From assembly GCF_016786355.1 (NCBI RefSeq), contig NZ_JADWYX010000016.1, positions 1 through 64,000 on the forward strand: 64,000 nucleotides of DNA, in the 5' to 3' direction. Numbering within the stretch: position 1 is the first letter of the stretch; each line of letters starts with the position of its first letter. This DNA is from Frankia sp. AgB1.9 (lineage in GTDB: Bacteria > Actinomycetota > Actinomycetes > Frankiales > Frankiaceae). Under the pieces are notes generated by a model, which was not told the origin of the DNA, searched no databases, and saw only the letters and a program-made list of their open reading frames with translations. The position numbers and the translations under genes are program-made. Shown here one piece after another: positions 41,655 to 50,433 of this stretch.

Positions 41655-42004
41655 CGGGCATACCTCGCGACCGAGGCGCAACGGGCGCTCAGCCGGCGGG
41701 GTGACGGGTCCCGGATGCGTCGACTCGGCCACGCCCGACCGCCGGCACGCCGCGCAGCGGCCGGCGCCCCGTTCGAGGTGGACCTCGGGAGGCGGGCCTG
41801 GTCCGCGAAACGACCGTCGACTCTGATGACTGCGTCGACTACTGAGGGTTACGCGGACTGCTGGGCGGCTCGGTGCGGCGCGGTCGCGTAGCACGAAAGC
41901 CGACAAATCATAGCATCGCCCGACGGTTGGGAGGGAGCCCTCGACGTCCCGGGCTCGGCCACGCCCTGTCGCCAGGCTGGTCGGCTCCGCATAGCCTTTG
42001 CCGC
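41655..42004. other. 350-bp divergent intergenic region, no gene seen
   Basis: It separates the leftward MFS gene from the rightward decarboxylase gene. Longer open frames run through it but lack coding character. A small AT-rich patch near 41900-41918 may hold a promoter for the decarboxylase. No repeat or palindrome of note. Confidence 0.5.
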
Positions 42005-43438
42005 GTGGCGCTGCACAGGCAAGCGGTGGGAGACCAGGCGGACGCGCGGCTGGCCGTCCGCCCACAGTTCCGCTGGCCCGCGGGGCAGACGCACCCGGGC
42101 CAGGGGGTCAGCGGCGAGCTGCCGCGCTACCGCATCCCGGCCGGGCCGACGGCCCCTGAGACGGCCTACCAGCTCGTGCACGACGAGCTGATGCTCGACG
42201 GCAACGCCCGGTTGAACCTCGCCACGTTCGTGACGACCTGGATGGACCCACACGCGGACCGGCTGATGGCCGAGTGCGCCGCCAAGAACATGATCGACAA
42301 GGACGAGTACCCGCAGACCGCCGAGCTGGAGGCGCGCTGCGTGAGCATGCTCGCCGACCTCTGGCACGCCGCGGACGCGGCCGACGCGGTCGGCTGCTCG
42401 ACGACCGGCTCGTCCGAGGCGGGCATGCTCGCCGGTCTGGCGATGACCCGCCGGTGGCGGGCCGCGCGCCGCGCCGCGGGCCAGCCGGCCGACCGGCCGA
42501 ACCTGGTGATGGGCGCGAACGTCCAGGTCTGCTGGGAGAAGTTCGCCCGCTACTGGGACGTCGAGGCCCGCCTGGTGCCGCTCGCGCCCGGGCGCACCCA
42601 CCTCACCGCCGACGAGGCCGTGCGGCACTGCGACGAGAACACCGTCGGCGTCGTCGCGATCCTCGGCTCGACGTTCGACGGGACGTACGAGCCGGTCGCC
42701 GAGATCGTCTCGGCGCTCGACCGGCTCGCGGCCGGCGGCGGTCCCGACGTGCCGGTTCATGTCGACGCGGCGTCCGGCGGCTTCGTCGCCCCCTTCTGCG
42801 ACCCCGACCTGCTCTGGGACTTCCGGCTCGACCGGGTGGTCTCGATCAACGCGTCGGGCCACAAGTTCGGCCTGGTCTACCCGGGCGTCGGCTGGGTGCT
42901 GTGGCGCGACCGCGAGCACCTGCCCGAGGAGCTCGTCTTCCACGTCGACTACCTGGGCGGCACGATGCCGACCTTCGCGCTCAACTTCTCCCGGCCCGGC
43001 GCGCAGGTCGTCGCGCAGTACTACTCGCTGCTGCGCCATGGCCGCGAGGGCTACCGGCAGGTGATCCAGGGCTGCCGGGACGTCGCGACCCGCCTGTCCG
43101 ACCAGATCGCCGCGATGGGCCCCTTCGAGCTGGTCTCCGACGGCGCCGGCGGGGGCATTCCCGCGTTCGCGTTCACGCTGCGCGACGCCGACACGGCCGG
43201 GTTCAGCGTGTTCGACGTGTCGGAGCTGCTGCGGACCCGAGGCTGGCAGGTTCCCGCCTACCGGTTCCCGCCGGCGCTGGAGGAGCTCGCCGTGCTGCGG
43301 GTCGTCGTGCGCAACGGGTTCGGTCCGGACCTGGCCGACCTGCTGGTCGCCGACCTACGCCGCGTCGTCGACCGGCTCACCGACGCGAGCCACCCCGGTC
43401 CGCCGCCCGCCGAGACCACATCTGCCTTCCACCACTGA
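42005..43438 (+). CDS. PLP-dependent glutamate decarboxylase-like enzyme
   Basis: 477 residues from GTG 42005; the start is uncertain because no clear ribosome site is present and the frame is open from 41873. GAD-type motifs: NLATFVTTWMDPHADRLM, KNMIDKDEYPQT, the PLP site VGCSTTGSSEAGML, HVDAASGGFVAPF, and SINASGHKFGLVYPG with the Schiff-base Lys at about residue 287. It should convert glutamate to GABA with CO2 release. A GadC antiporter is not adjacent, so an acid-resistance role is not supported by context. Confidence 0.9.
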   Translation: MALHRQAVGDQADARLAVRPQFRWPAGQTHPGQGVSGELPRYRIPAGPTAPETAYQLVHDELMLDGNARLNLATFVTTWMDPHADRLMAECAAKNMIDKDEYPQTAELEARCVSMLADLWHAADAADAVGCSTTGSSEAGMLAGLAMTRRWRAARRAAGQPADRPNLVMGANVQVCWEKFARYWDVEARLVPLAPGRTHLTADEAVRHCDENTVGVVAILGSTFDGTYEPVAEIVSALDRLAAGGGPDVPVHVDAASGGFVAPFCDPDLLWDFRLDRVVSINASGHKFGLVYPGVGWVLWRDREHLPEELVFHVDYLGGTMPTFALNFSRPGAQVVAQYYSLLRHGREGYRQVIQGCRDVATRLSDQIAAMGPFELVSDGAGGGIPAFAFTLRDADTAGFSVFDVSELLRTRGWQVPAYRFPPALEELAVLRVVVRNGFGPDLADLLVADLRRVVDRLTDASHPGPPPAETTSAFHH

Positions 43439-43567
43439 CCGCCCGTGGATGCGCACGCGGTTCTCCGGCCCGGTGGCCGATGAGTTGGCGCGGGTGGGCC
43501 GGTCGAAAGAGGTGAGCGTGCCGGTGGGAATCCGGCGGCCCACCCCTTCGACCGCGGGAGCAGACTC

Positions 43568-43789
43568 ATGGCCACCGAACCCACCGTCACGAAGGTCCAC
43601 GGACCGGCGTCCTACTTCCCGTCGATCGAGAAGAAGTACGGCCGCCCGATCGCCGAATGGAAGACGATCATCCGGTCGAGCAGTCTCACCCGCCACATGG
43701 AGCTGGTCGGCTGGCTGAAGACGGAGTACGGCCTTGGGCACGGCCACGCCAACGCCCTCGTCGCCGACACGCTGGCCGAACGAAGCTGA
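43568..43789 (+). CDS. DUF4287 small protein
   Basis: 73 residues; ATG with GGGAG about 7 bases upstream. It matches the DUF4287 pattern: SYFPSIEKKYGRPIAEW, then a helical part ending in HANALVA. Such small cytosolic proteins are widespread in actinobacteria and of unknown function. Stands 129 bp after the decarboxylase gene, convergent with the lipoprotein gene. Confidence 0.8.
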   Translation: MATEPTVTKVHGPASYFPSIEKKYGRPIAEWKTIIRSSSLTRHMELVGWLKTEYGLGHGHANALVADTLAERS

Positions 43790-43807
43790 CTGGACGCGGC
43801 GCGCGCC

Positions 43808-44518
43808 TCAGCTCTTGCGCCGGATGATGAACGGGTCGGTGGCCGCCGCGACGGCGTGCGCACCCAGGTGCACCGCGCTCGCGGGCAGTTCGGCGCCAGC
43901 GTGCTGGAACCCGAACTGGGTGTAGATCGCGCACTGGTCGGTGAGATCGAAGCCGTCGATCCGGCCGTGGTTGGTCAGGCTGAAGGTCAGCACGTGCCGG
44001 TCGGCCGAGAGCTGGAAGCTGTCGCCCTTCTCCAGCGCGAACGGGTGCGCGGTGATGGTCTGCGCGCTGCGGACGGTCCCGGTGAACACCTCCGGACTCG
44101 TCGAGGGGTGGGTGACGCGCAGATGCCAGCCGGCGCCGTCATGCCACACCCACACGCCGTCGACGCCGCCAGGGGTGACGCTCGGCGCGCCGATGACCTG
44201 GTCGGGCAGCGGTACGGAGCAGTGGTTCTGGCGGGCGTCGCAGGCGCCGGACGATGCCGGCGCCGCGGCGTCGGCGGCGCTGGTCGCGGCGACCGGGGCG
44301 ACCGCGAGCGCGGGCTGGGCCGCGGCCGGCGCCGGAGCGCCGGTAACGCCGGTAGCGGTGGCGGGCTGGGTCGCGGCCGGGGTCGTCGCCGCCACGTTGG
44401 AGGACGCGGCCTGCGCCCCGAGGGTGCCGGCCTGGCAGGCGGTCAGACCGGCGACCGTGGCGGCGGCCGCCAGGCTCACGAAGGTCGCGGTCAACGGGCG
44501 GTTGCGATGGCGGGACAT
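43808..44518 (-). CDS. predicted lipoprotein, unknown function
   Basis: 236 residues. An N-terminal signal of Arg/His followed by a hydrophobic stretch ends in a lipobox, LTAC, with Cys near residue 28. An Ala/Thr/Pro-rich linker of about 65 residues leads to a folded domain with two Cys close together (CDARQNHC) and a beta-rich, Trp-containing part (DGVWVWHDGAGWHLRVTH). The product should be anchored outside the membrane. I do not recognise the family. Confidence 0.75.
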   Translation of the reverse strand: MSRHRNRPLTATFVSLAAAATVAGLTACQAGTLGAQAASSNVAATTPAATQPATATGVTGAPAPAAAQPALAVAPVAATSAADAAAPASSGACDARQNHCSVPLPDQVIGAPSVTPGGVDGVWVWHDGAGWHLRVTHPSTSPEVFTGTVRSAQTITAHPFALEKGDSFQLSADRHVLTFSLTNHGRIDGFDLTDQCAIYTQFGFQHAGAELPASAVHLGAHAVAAATDPFIIRRKS

Positions 44519-44735
44519 GGGGCTCCTCGACGTAGGCGTCGGTGACGACGACCAACGTGATCGTTCAAGACGAGAAGCGTGTGAGCGGAATGTTCGGGCT
44601 CGGTCAACCTCGGCCGGTCATCGGACCCCGCCCGACCGGTCCGGGCGGGGAAGCTCCAGCGGGCGTCCGAGCGGCCCGGATTCTAGGGTGAGGCGAAAGG
44701 CCCAGCCAGAAAGGCGGCAGCGGGGAGGCGAGGTG

Positions 44736-45427
44736 ATGCCCGATATCGACTACGCCACGCTTTTCATCGCCGTGCCAAGCCCGCTCCTCGTGCTGGGGCC
44801 AGATCTGGTGATCGCGGACGCCAACCGGGCATACCTGGAAGCGACCAACCGGACCAGGAACGATCTGGTCGGCGCGTATCTCTTCGAGGCCTTTCCAGCC
44901 AATCCCGCCGACGGCCAGGCCGACGGGGTGAAGAACCTCAGTCTCTCCTTCCAGCGTGTCCTGGCCACCCGGAAGCGGGACATGATGGTCGTCCAGAAGT
45001 ACGACATCCCCGCCGCCGGCCAGCCTGGCGCGTTCGAGGAGCGCTGGTGGTTCGCCGTGAACACACCCGTCCTCGGCCCGGACGGGCAGGGGCAGGGGAT
45101 CATCCACCGGGTCGAGGACGTGACGGCGTTCGTCCGGGCGCAGGCCGGCGTCGCCGCACCGATCCACCGCTCGCCGCGCGGCCCCGGCAGGCCCCCCGGC
45201 CCCAGGCGGGCACGTCCTACCATGCCGACGACACGCTGGTGCTCTACACCGACGGCCTGATCGAACGCCGCGGCGAGGACATCGAGGCCGGGCTGGACCG
45301 CCTGGTCCAGGCGCTGCTGGACAACCGCGCTCTCAGCCCGGAATGCCTGGCCGACGCGTTGCTGGACCGCCTCGGCGTCGCGGGCGGGGCACGCGACGAC
45401 ATCGGCCTCATCGTCGTCCGGCTCTGA
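44736..45427 (+). pseudogene. PAS-PP2C phosphatase remnant with deletion and frameshift
   Basis: From ATG 44736 (GGGGAGG upstream) about 140 residues form a PAS domain (PSPLLVLGPDLVIADANRAY, VEDVTAFVRAQ). The frame then runs out at 45260, while another frame from about 45210 to 45427 encodes the end of a SpoIIE/PP2C phosphatase (ADDTLVLYTDGLIERR, ARDDIGLIVVRL). The central ~150 residues of the phosphatase are missing, so a deletion joined the ends out of frame near 45200. The intact ancestor was probably a RsbU-like regulator of an anti-sigma switch. Confidence 0.75.
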
Positions 45428-45486
45428 GGGTCGTCCGGCTCTGAGCAGGCGCCGCGGCCGGCGGGTGGGTCAGGCCGCCGGGTGGG

Positions 45487-45860
45487 TCAGGCCGCCAGTA
45501 GTTCGCCCAGTCGGGTGACGGCGGGCCGCGAGTACAGGTGCAGCCTGTTGATGTCGAGACCCTCGTCGCCCAGGACGACGAGCAGGTTGGTCTGGCCGAC
45601 GGCGTACACGACGATGTGCCCGCCCGCGCAGCGGGTGATGACCTCGCGCAGCTCGCCCATGCCGACCTCGGCGCCGTGCTCTTGCCCAGGCCGAGCGCCA
45701 CGGCGGCCATCGCCGCGAGGACCTCCGGGCGGACGTCGCTCGCGTCGTGGGTGACCAACAGCCCGTCGACCGAGGCCACCGCGCTGTTGGTCACGCCGGC
45801 CACCTGCTCACGCAGCGTCATGAGTTCCGTGAAAACGGATTCGGTATTCATCCGGCGCAT
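45487..45860 (-). pseudogene. roadblock/LC7 gene with a one-base frameshift
   Basis: From ATG 45860 (GGAGG 7 bases upstream) the frame reads a roadblock N-terminal half (VTNSAVASVDGLLVTHD, AAMAAVALGLGK). After about 45685 the matching C-terminal half (VGMGELREVITRCAGGHIV, VYAVGQTNLLVVLGDEG) is in another frame and ends at the TGA at 45487-45489. Loss of one base near the CACGGCGCCGAGG stretch explains it. It is either a real decay or a sequencing error. Roadblock proteins partner small GTPases and sensor kinases in actinomycete conservons. Confidence 0.75.
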
Positions 45861-45926
45861 TCATCGCCTCCATAACGGGGCTCCCCGCGCAGAGAGCCGG
45901 ACGACTGGTTCATCGATGGCCGGCCG

Positions 45927-46292
45927 TCACATGCTCAGTTCACGTTCGATGGCGCGCAGGCGGTGGCGGGCAAGCGCGAGGTTGGCGCGGGACCGGTCCA
46001 GCGCGAGGTAGAGGAAAAGCTGGCTCCCGCCACGGCTGAGCAGACGGATGAGGTGGTACTGCCGGTCCAGGGTGATCAGGATGTCCTCGATCCCCTCCCG
46101 GACGCCCAGCGCCTCGAGCGTCCTGGCCTTGGCCCGGACGACCTCGGTGTTTCCCGCGGCGGCGATCTCCAGGTTCAGCGCGCGGCCACCCCCGGCGGCG
46201 CCCAGCATCATGCCGCTCTCGTAGTCGACCAGCGCCACCCCCTGTGCGCCGTCGAGCGTCATCGCTTCCTTGAGCGCGGTCTCGATGTCCAT
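45927..46292 (-). CDS. roadblock/LC7-like protein
   Basis: 121 residues from ATG 46292 (weak ribosome site). Pattern GAQGVALVDYESGMMLGAAGG, then EDILITLDRQYHLIRLL and a helical end, fits the roadblock/LC7 (MglB-like) fold. It is next to the frameshifted roadblock gene and the PAS/PP2C remnant. No GTPase, DUF742 or conservon kinase gene is present, so the usual partners are missing locally. Confidence 0.65.
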   Translation of the reverse strand: MDIETALKEAMTLDGAQGVALVDYESGMMLGAAGGGRALNLEIAAAGNTEVVRAKARTLEALGVREGIEDILITLDRQYHLIRLLSRGGSQLFLYLALDRSRANLALARHRLRAIERELSM

Positions 46293-46461
46293 GTCGCGGC
46301 GCAACCCCCACGACGCCCCGTAAACCCGAGCGACACCCAGGGGCGTCCCTGCCGTGGGTGGAACCGCGTGACCTGGGTTTTCCCGCTCGCCCCGAGGGGA
46401 GGAGCCCGCTGGCGTCGGCGCCGGCCGCCGGCCCTGATCTCGCTCGGTCCGGGGGGACGTC

Positions 46462-48105
46462 GTGAGACTGGTTGTGGACCTCACCCGTTGTCAGGGGTAC
46501 GCGCAGTGCGCGTTCCTGGCTCCGGACGTGTTCAGGATGCAGGGTGACGAGGCGCTCTGGTATGACCCGGAGCCCGACGACTCGCGGCGGGAGCAGGTGC
46601 TGCGGGCCGCGGCTGCCTGCCCGGTCCAGGCCCTGCGGGTCGAACCGGCGCGGATGCGGGACGTCCCCGCCGGGACCTGGTCGGCACACGCCGAGGCCGG
46701 CCCAGGCCGTCCCCCGCTCAATGGCGACGCCGACAGCGCGCTGACGCGCACCGGCCGGATTGTGATCGTCGGCGCCTCGCTCGCCGGTCTGCGGGCCGCG
46801 GTGACGCTGCGCCAGGAGGGTTTCGCCGGCTCGCTGACGCTGATCGGCGACGAGGCGAGCGAGCCCTACGACCGGCCGCCGCTGTCGAAGCAGGTGGTCG
46901 ACGGCTGGGTCGCCGGTGGGCACACCGCGCTCCCCCGGCCGGGTGACCTCGCGGCGCGGTGGCGCCTCGGCGTGGCCGCGACTGGCCTGGACCTCGCGCG
47001 CAAGCGGGTACTGCTCGCCGACGGCGAGCAGGTCGAGTTCGACCGTCTGCTGATCGCCACCGGCGCCCGGGGCCGGCCCTGGCCCAAGCCCGCGCAGGCC
47101 ACGCTGGACGGCGTGTTCGTGCTGCGGGGTGGGAGCGACGCCGCCGGCCTGCGGCAACGGCTGGCGGCCAGGCCTCGCCGGGTGCTCGTGATCGGCGCGG
47201 GCTTCACCGGTTCCGAGGTCGCCTCCTCGTGCCGTGGGCTCGGGCTGCCGGTCACTGTCGCCGAGCGGGGCCAGGCGCCGCTGGTCGGCGCGCTCGGCCA
47301 GGCCGTCGGAGCCATCGCCGCCGACCTGCACCGCGAGAACGGCGTCGACCTGCGCTGCGGCGTGACGGTCACCGACCTCGAAGGAGACGACGCCGGGCGG
47401 CTTCGCGCCGCGCGCCTGTCGGACGGGACCGTGCTCGACGTCGACGTGGCCGTCGTCGCGCTCGGCAGCGTGCGCAACGTCGAATGGCTGGAGGACTCCG
47501 GGCTCGCCGCCGGGCCGTGGGGTGTCGGCTGTGACACCGGCTGCCGGGCCTTCACCGTCGACGGCATGGTCGCCGACGACGTGTTCGTCGCCGGCGACGT
47601 GGCGCGCTGCCCGCACCCGGTCTACGACTACCAGTTCCTCGCGCTGGAGCACTGGGGCAACGCGGTCGCCCAGGGCGAGATCGCGGCCCACAACATGATC
47701 AACCCGCAGACCCGGCGCTGGCCGCACCTGGCGATCCCCAGCTTCTGGTCGACGCAGTTCGGTATCGAGATCAAGTCGGTGGGGGTGCCCACCTTCGCGG
47801 ACGAGGTCGTCTTCGCCCAGGGCTCGGTGGCCGACCGGCGTTTCGTCGCCGTCTACGGGTGTCGCGGCCGGGTCACCGCGGCCGTCGCGTTCGACCAGGG
47901 CAAATGGCTCGAGTTCTACGAGGGCCTGATCAGGCAGGCCGCGCCGTTCCCGCCGGAGTTCCGGACCGTCGACGCGGCGGACGGCCGGCGGCCCGTACCG
48001 GCGGGAATCTCCGAGACGCCGATGCTGGTCCGCCAGGCGACCGTCGTCGTCACCGGCCACAGCCCGGACCAGCGCCGGGCCCAGTACGTCCGCCGGGACC
48101 GTTGA
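46462..48105 (+). CDS. ferredoxin-ferredoxin reductase fusion for P450
   Basis: 547 residues from GTG 46462 (GGGGGG upstream). Residues 1-65 are a 3Fe-4S-type ferredoxin with Cys10, Cys16 and Cys53 (CQGYAQC, AAACPVQAL). A ~30-residue linker joins it to an FAD-dependent pyridine nucleotide reductase with FAD motif IVIVGASLAGLRAA, NAD motif VIGAGFTGSEVA, and FVAGDVARCPHP. Normally these are two proteins. The cytochrome P450 begins 58 bp downstream, so one chain probably delivers electrons from NAD(P)H to it. A complete P450 system in two genes. Confidence 0.88.
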   Translation: MRLVVDLTRCQGYAQCAFLAPDVFRMQGDEALWYDPEPDDSRREQVLRAAAACPVQALRVEPARMRDVPAGTWSAHAEAGPGRPPLNGDADSALTRTGRIVIVGASLAGLRAAVTLRQEGFAGSLTLIGDEASEPYDRPPLSKQVVDGWVAGGHTALPRPGDLAARWRLGVAATGLDLARKRVLLADGEQVEFDRLLIATGARGRPWPKPAQATLDGVFVLRGGSDAAGLRQRLAARPRRVLVIGAGFTGSEVASSCRGLGLPVTVAERGQAPLVGALGQAVGAIAADLHRENGVDLRCGVTVTDLEGDDAGRLRAARLSDGTVLDVDVAVVALGSVRNVEWLEDSGLAAGPWGVGCDTGCRAFTVDGMVADDVFVAGDVARCPHPVYDYQFLALEHWGNAVAQGEIAAHNMINPQTRRWPHLAIPSFWSTQFGIEIKSVGVPTFADEVVFAQGSVADRRFVAVYGCRGRVTAAVAFDQGKWLEFYEGLIRQAAPFPPEFRTVDAADGRRPVPAGISETPMLVRQATVVVTGHSPDQRRAQYVRRDR

Positions 48106-48163
48106 TCCGGCGGCCCGCCCAACCCCGAACGCTCTCGCCGTCGAAACCACCGGAGGGGCCGCC

Positions 48164-49435
48164 ATGGCGCCGGCCAGCGTCTTCGACCAGATCCTCGACT
48201 ACGGCAGTCGGGCCGACCCGTATCCGCTGTACGCCCAGCTGCGCCGCACCCCGGTCAGCCGCTCCGACGACGGCACCTTCGTCGTCAGCACCTACGTGGA
48301 GATCGCCGGCCTGCTGCACGACCCGCGGCTCAGCTCGGACCGGCGTAACCGGGCCGACCCGGCCATGGTGGACGGACCGGACCTGCCGCCGGCGTTCATC
48401 GGCCTCGACCCGCCCGCGCACGACCGGATCCGCCGGCTGTTGACGCGGCACTTCGGGCCGCCGCGCAGCCCGGGCCGCGTCGTCGGCCTGGTCCCCGCGA
48501 TGGCCGAGATCGCCGGCAGCCTGGCCGACGACCTGGCCGGCCGTGACCGGGTCGACCTGGTCGACGACTTCGCCTACCCGCTCCCGGTCACGGTCATCTG
48601 CCGGCTGCTCGGGGTTCCGCCCGAGGACGAGCCCCGCTTCCGGGTCTGGGCGGACGTCGCCGTGGCCGCGACCGACCCCGCCACCGGGGACCTCGCCACC
48701 CGGCTGAACCGCCGGGCCGGGGCGATGGTCGAGCTCGGCGGCTACCTCGGCGCGCTCGCCGACGCCGGGCGGCGCCATCCCGGCGACGACCTGCTGTCCG
48801 GGCTCGCCACCGACGACGGTCCGGACGGCAGTCTGTCGCGCGAGGAGATCATGGCCAACGCCGCGTTGCTGTTGATCGCCGGTCATGAGACCACGGTCAA
48901 CCTCATCGCGAACGGGATGCTCACCCTGCTGCGGTACCCCGCGATCCTCGCGCGGCTGCGACGTGAGCCCGACCTCGCCGCCCGGCTGGTGGAGGAGCTG
49001 CTGCGCTACGAGCCGCCGGTGCAGTACCTGCCGAACCGGACCGCCCTCGACGATCTCGAGGTCGCCGGGACCACGATCTCGCGCGGCGCGGCGGTCGCGC
49101 TCGTCCTGGCCGCCGGGAACCGCGACCCCGGCCACGTCCATGACCCCGACCGCTTCGACCCGGACCGGCCGAACATCGAGCACCTCGGCTTCGGGGGTGG
49201 CGTGCACTACTGTTTCGGCGCCCCGTTGGCCCGGCTGGAGGCGCAGCTCGCGCTCACCGAGCTGGCCCGCCGGCTGGTGAACCCACGGCTGCTCGCCGAC
49301 CCGCCGCCCTACCGGCCGAGCCCGGTGCTGCGCGGGCCCCGCCATCTGCCGGTCATGATCGACGACGTGACACCGGGACCAGACCGGCCACGCCAGCTGG
49401 TGTCCACCGGGCCGACCCGGCGGCCGGCGCCCTGA
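48164..49435 (+). CDS. cytochrome P450
   Basis: 423 residues; ATG with GGAGGGG 5 bases upstream. Heme-binding motif FGGGVHYCFGAPLARLE with the Cys ligand at about 350; I-helix AGHETTVN with the acid-alcohol pair (E/T/T); K-helix EELLR (ExxR). Bacterial soluble class I P450, near the CYP107/CYP105-type group by general look. It inserts oxygen into an unknown substrate, using the fused reductase encoded just upstream. Followed by a convergent gene. Confidence 0.92.
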   Translation: MAPASVFDQILDYGSRADPYPLYAQLRRTPVSRSDDGTFVVSTYVEIAGLLHDPRLSSDRRNRADPAMVDGPDLPPAFIGLDPPAHDRIRRLLTRHFGPPRSPGRVVGLVPAMAEIAGSLADDLAGRDRVDLVDDFAYPLPVTVICRLLGVPPEDEPRFRVWADVAVAATDPATGDLATRLNRRAGAMVELGGYLGALADAGRRHPGDDLLSGLATDDGPDGSLSREEIMANAALLLIAGHETTVNLIANGMLTLLRYPAILARLRREPDLAARLVEELLRYEPPVQYLPNRTALDDLEVAGTTISRGAAVALVLAAGNRDPGHVHDPDRFDPDRPNIEHLGFGGGVHYCFGAPLARLEAQLALTELARRLVNPRLLADPPPYRPSPVLRGPRHLPVMIDDVTPGPDRPRQLVSTGPTRRPAP

Positions 49436-49477
49436 CCTCGTCTCCCATCCGCGCCGAGCGGCGACGGCCGGGCCTGC

Positions 49478-50203
49478 TCAGCCGGCCGAGCCGCGCTCGG
49501 AGAGCTCGACCTTGCTGCGCTGCAGCATCAGCCGGATGGCCGGCCCCTGGCTCGCGGGCTCTCCCGACGACGGCGGGTTGGCGAAGTACGCGACGAGGTT
49601 GCACGCGTACGGCGCCGCGCCGACCGTGACGCGGTAGCGCACCGGGTGTGGGCTGTCCCAGTGCACCCGCACCCCGTCGCCGCCGGGCCCGAGCAGCTCG
49701 TCCAGCTCGGCGCGGTGAGGCCCGCCGCCGGTCGGGGTGACCTGGAGGTCGGTCACGGAGCCGTCCCGCTCGGAGATCTCCAGCCGGTCGACGCCTGCCG
49801 GGGGCGGCGTCAGCAGCCGGTAGCCGATCGCCTCCACCAGTTCACCGGTCAGGCCGAACGCGGCGATCACCTGCTCGGCCGGGCTGCCCGCCACCGCGCA
49901 GAGCCGATGCGCCCAGTCCGCGACGACGATCGCGTCGAACCTGCCGCGGCCGACCCGCGCATCCCCGGCGACGCGCAGCGCCTCCGGCCCGACGAGCGGC
50001 TTCGTCCAGGCGGGTGGCCAGTCCTCCAGGTCGAAACCGGGGCGCCCGTCGATGAGCACGGTGTAGAGCGGCTCGGCCGGAAAGTCGTTGACCCGGATCG
50101 TAAGCTCGCTGCCCGCATGGTCAGCGCGGAAGGGGAACTCACCGTTCCCGGTGCGGCTCCACGCGATCGGCTGCTCCGAGAGCCGGCCGAACCCCGTCGC
50201 CAT
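49478..50203 (-). CDS. conserved hypothetical protein
   Basis: 241 residues from ATG 50203 (GGGGAGGGG 6-8 bases upstream; the frame is open to 50671). No signal peptide or membrane helix. Beta-rich, with stretches WSRTGNGEFPFRADHAGSEL, NDFPAEPLYTVLIDG and DFDLEDWP-like segments; no catalytic motif was recognised. Divergent from the MFS gene at 50434 and convergent with the P450 gene. I do not recognise the family. Confidence 0.7.
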   Translation of the reverse strand: MATGFGRLSEQPIAWSRTGNGEFPFRADHAGSELTIRVNDFPAEPLYTVLIDGRPGFDLEDWPPAWTKPLVGPEALRVAGDARVGRGRFDAIVVADWAHRLCAVAGSPAEQVIAAFGLTGELVEAIGYRLLTPPPAGVDRLEISERDGSVTDLQVTPTGGGPHRAELDELLGPGGDGVRVHWDSPHPVRYRVTVGAAPYACNLVAYFANPPSSGEPASQGPAIRLMLQRSKVELSERGSAG

Positions 50204-50433
50204 GTCCCCTCCCCGGCCCGCCGAACACCCCGCGCTGGCAGGGTCGGGCCGAAGCATAGCGGCACCGGCTGGCCTCAGAACGGGCCGATGATCCCGGCCG
50301 AAATCCTGTTGGAGCAGGGGTGCGGCCAGAGGAGCGAGGTCCGGCCATGAGCCAGGGGCCCCGCTAAGCGTCCTGGATGTCCTGACTGGGGCTTTCGTGC
50401 TCGGGACCGGGGCGGCGGCTCTACGATCACGCC

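Noticed and set aside
42005-43438. Acid-resistance gad operon
   Set aside because: There is no GadC antiporter or acid regulator next to the decarboxylase; only the enzyme call is kept.
45940-48165. Long minus-strand frame across the roadblock and reductase genes
   Set aside because: No recognisable motif; it is antisense to the ferredoxin-reductase, whose domains are clear.
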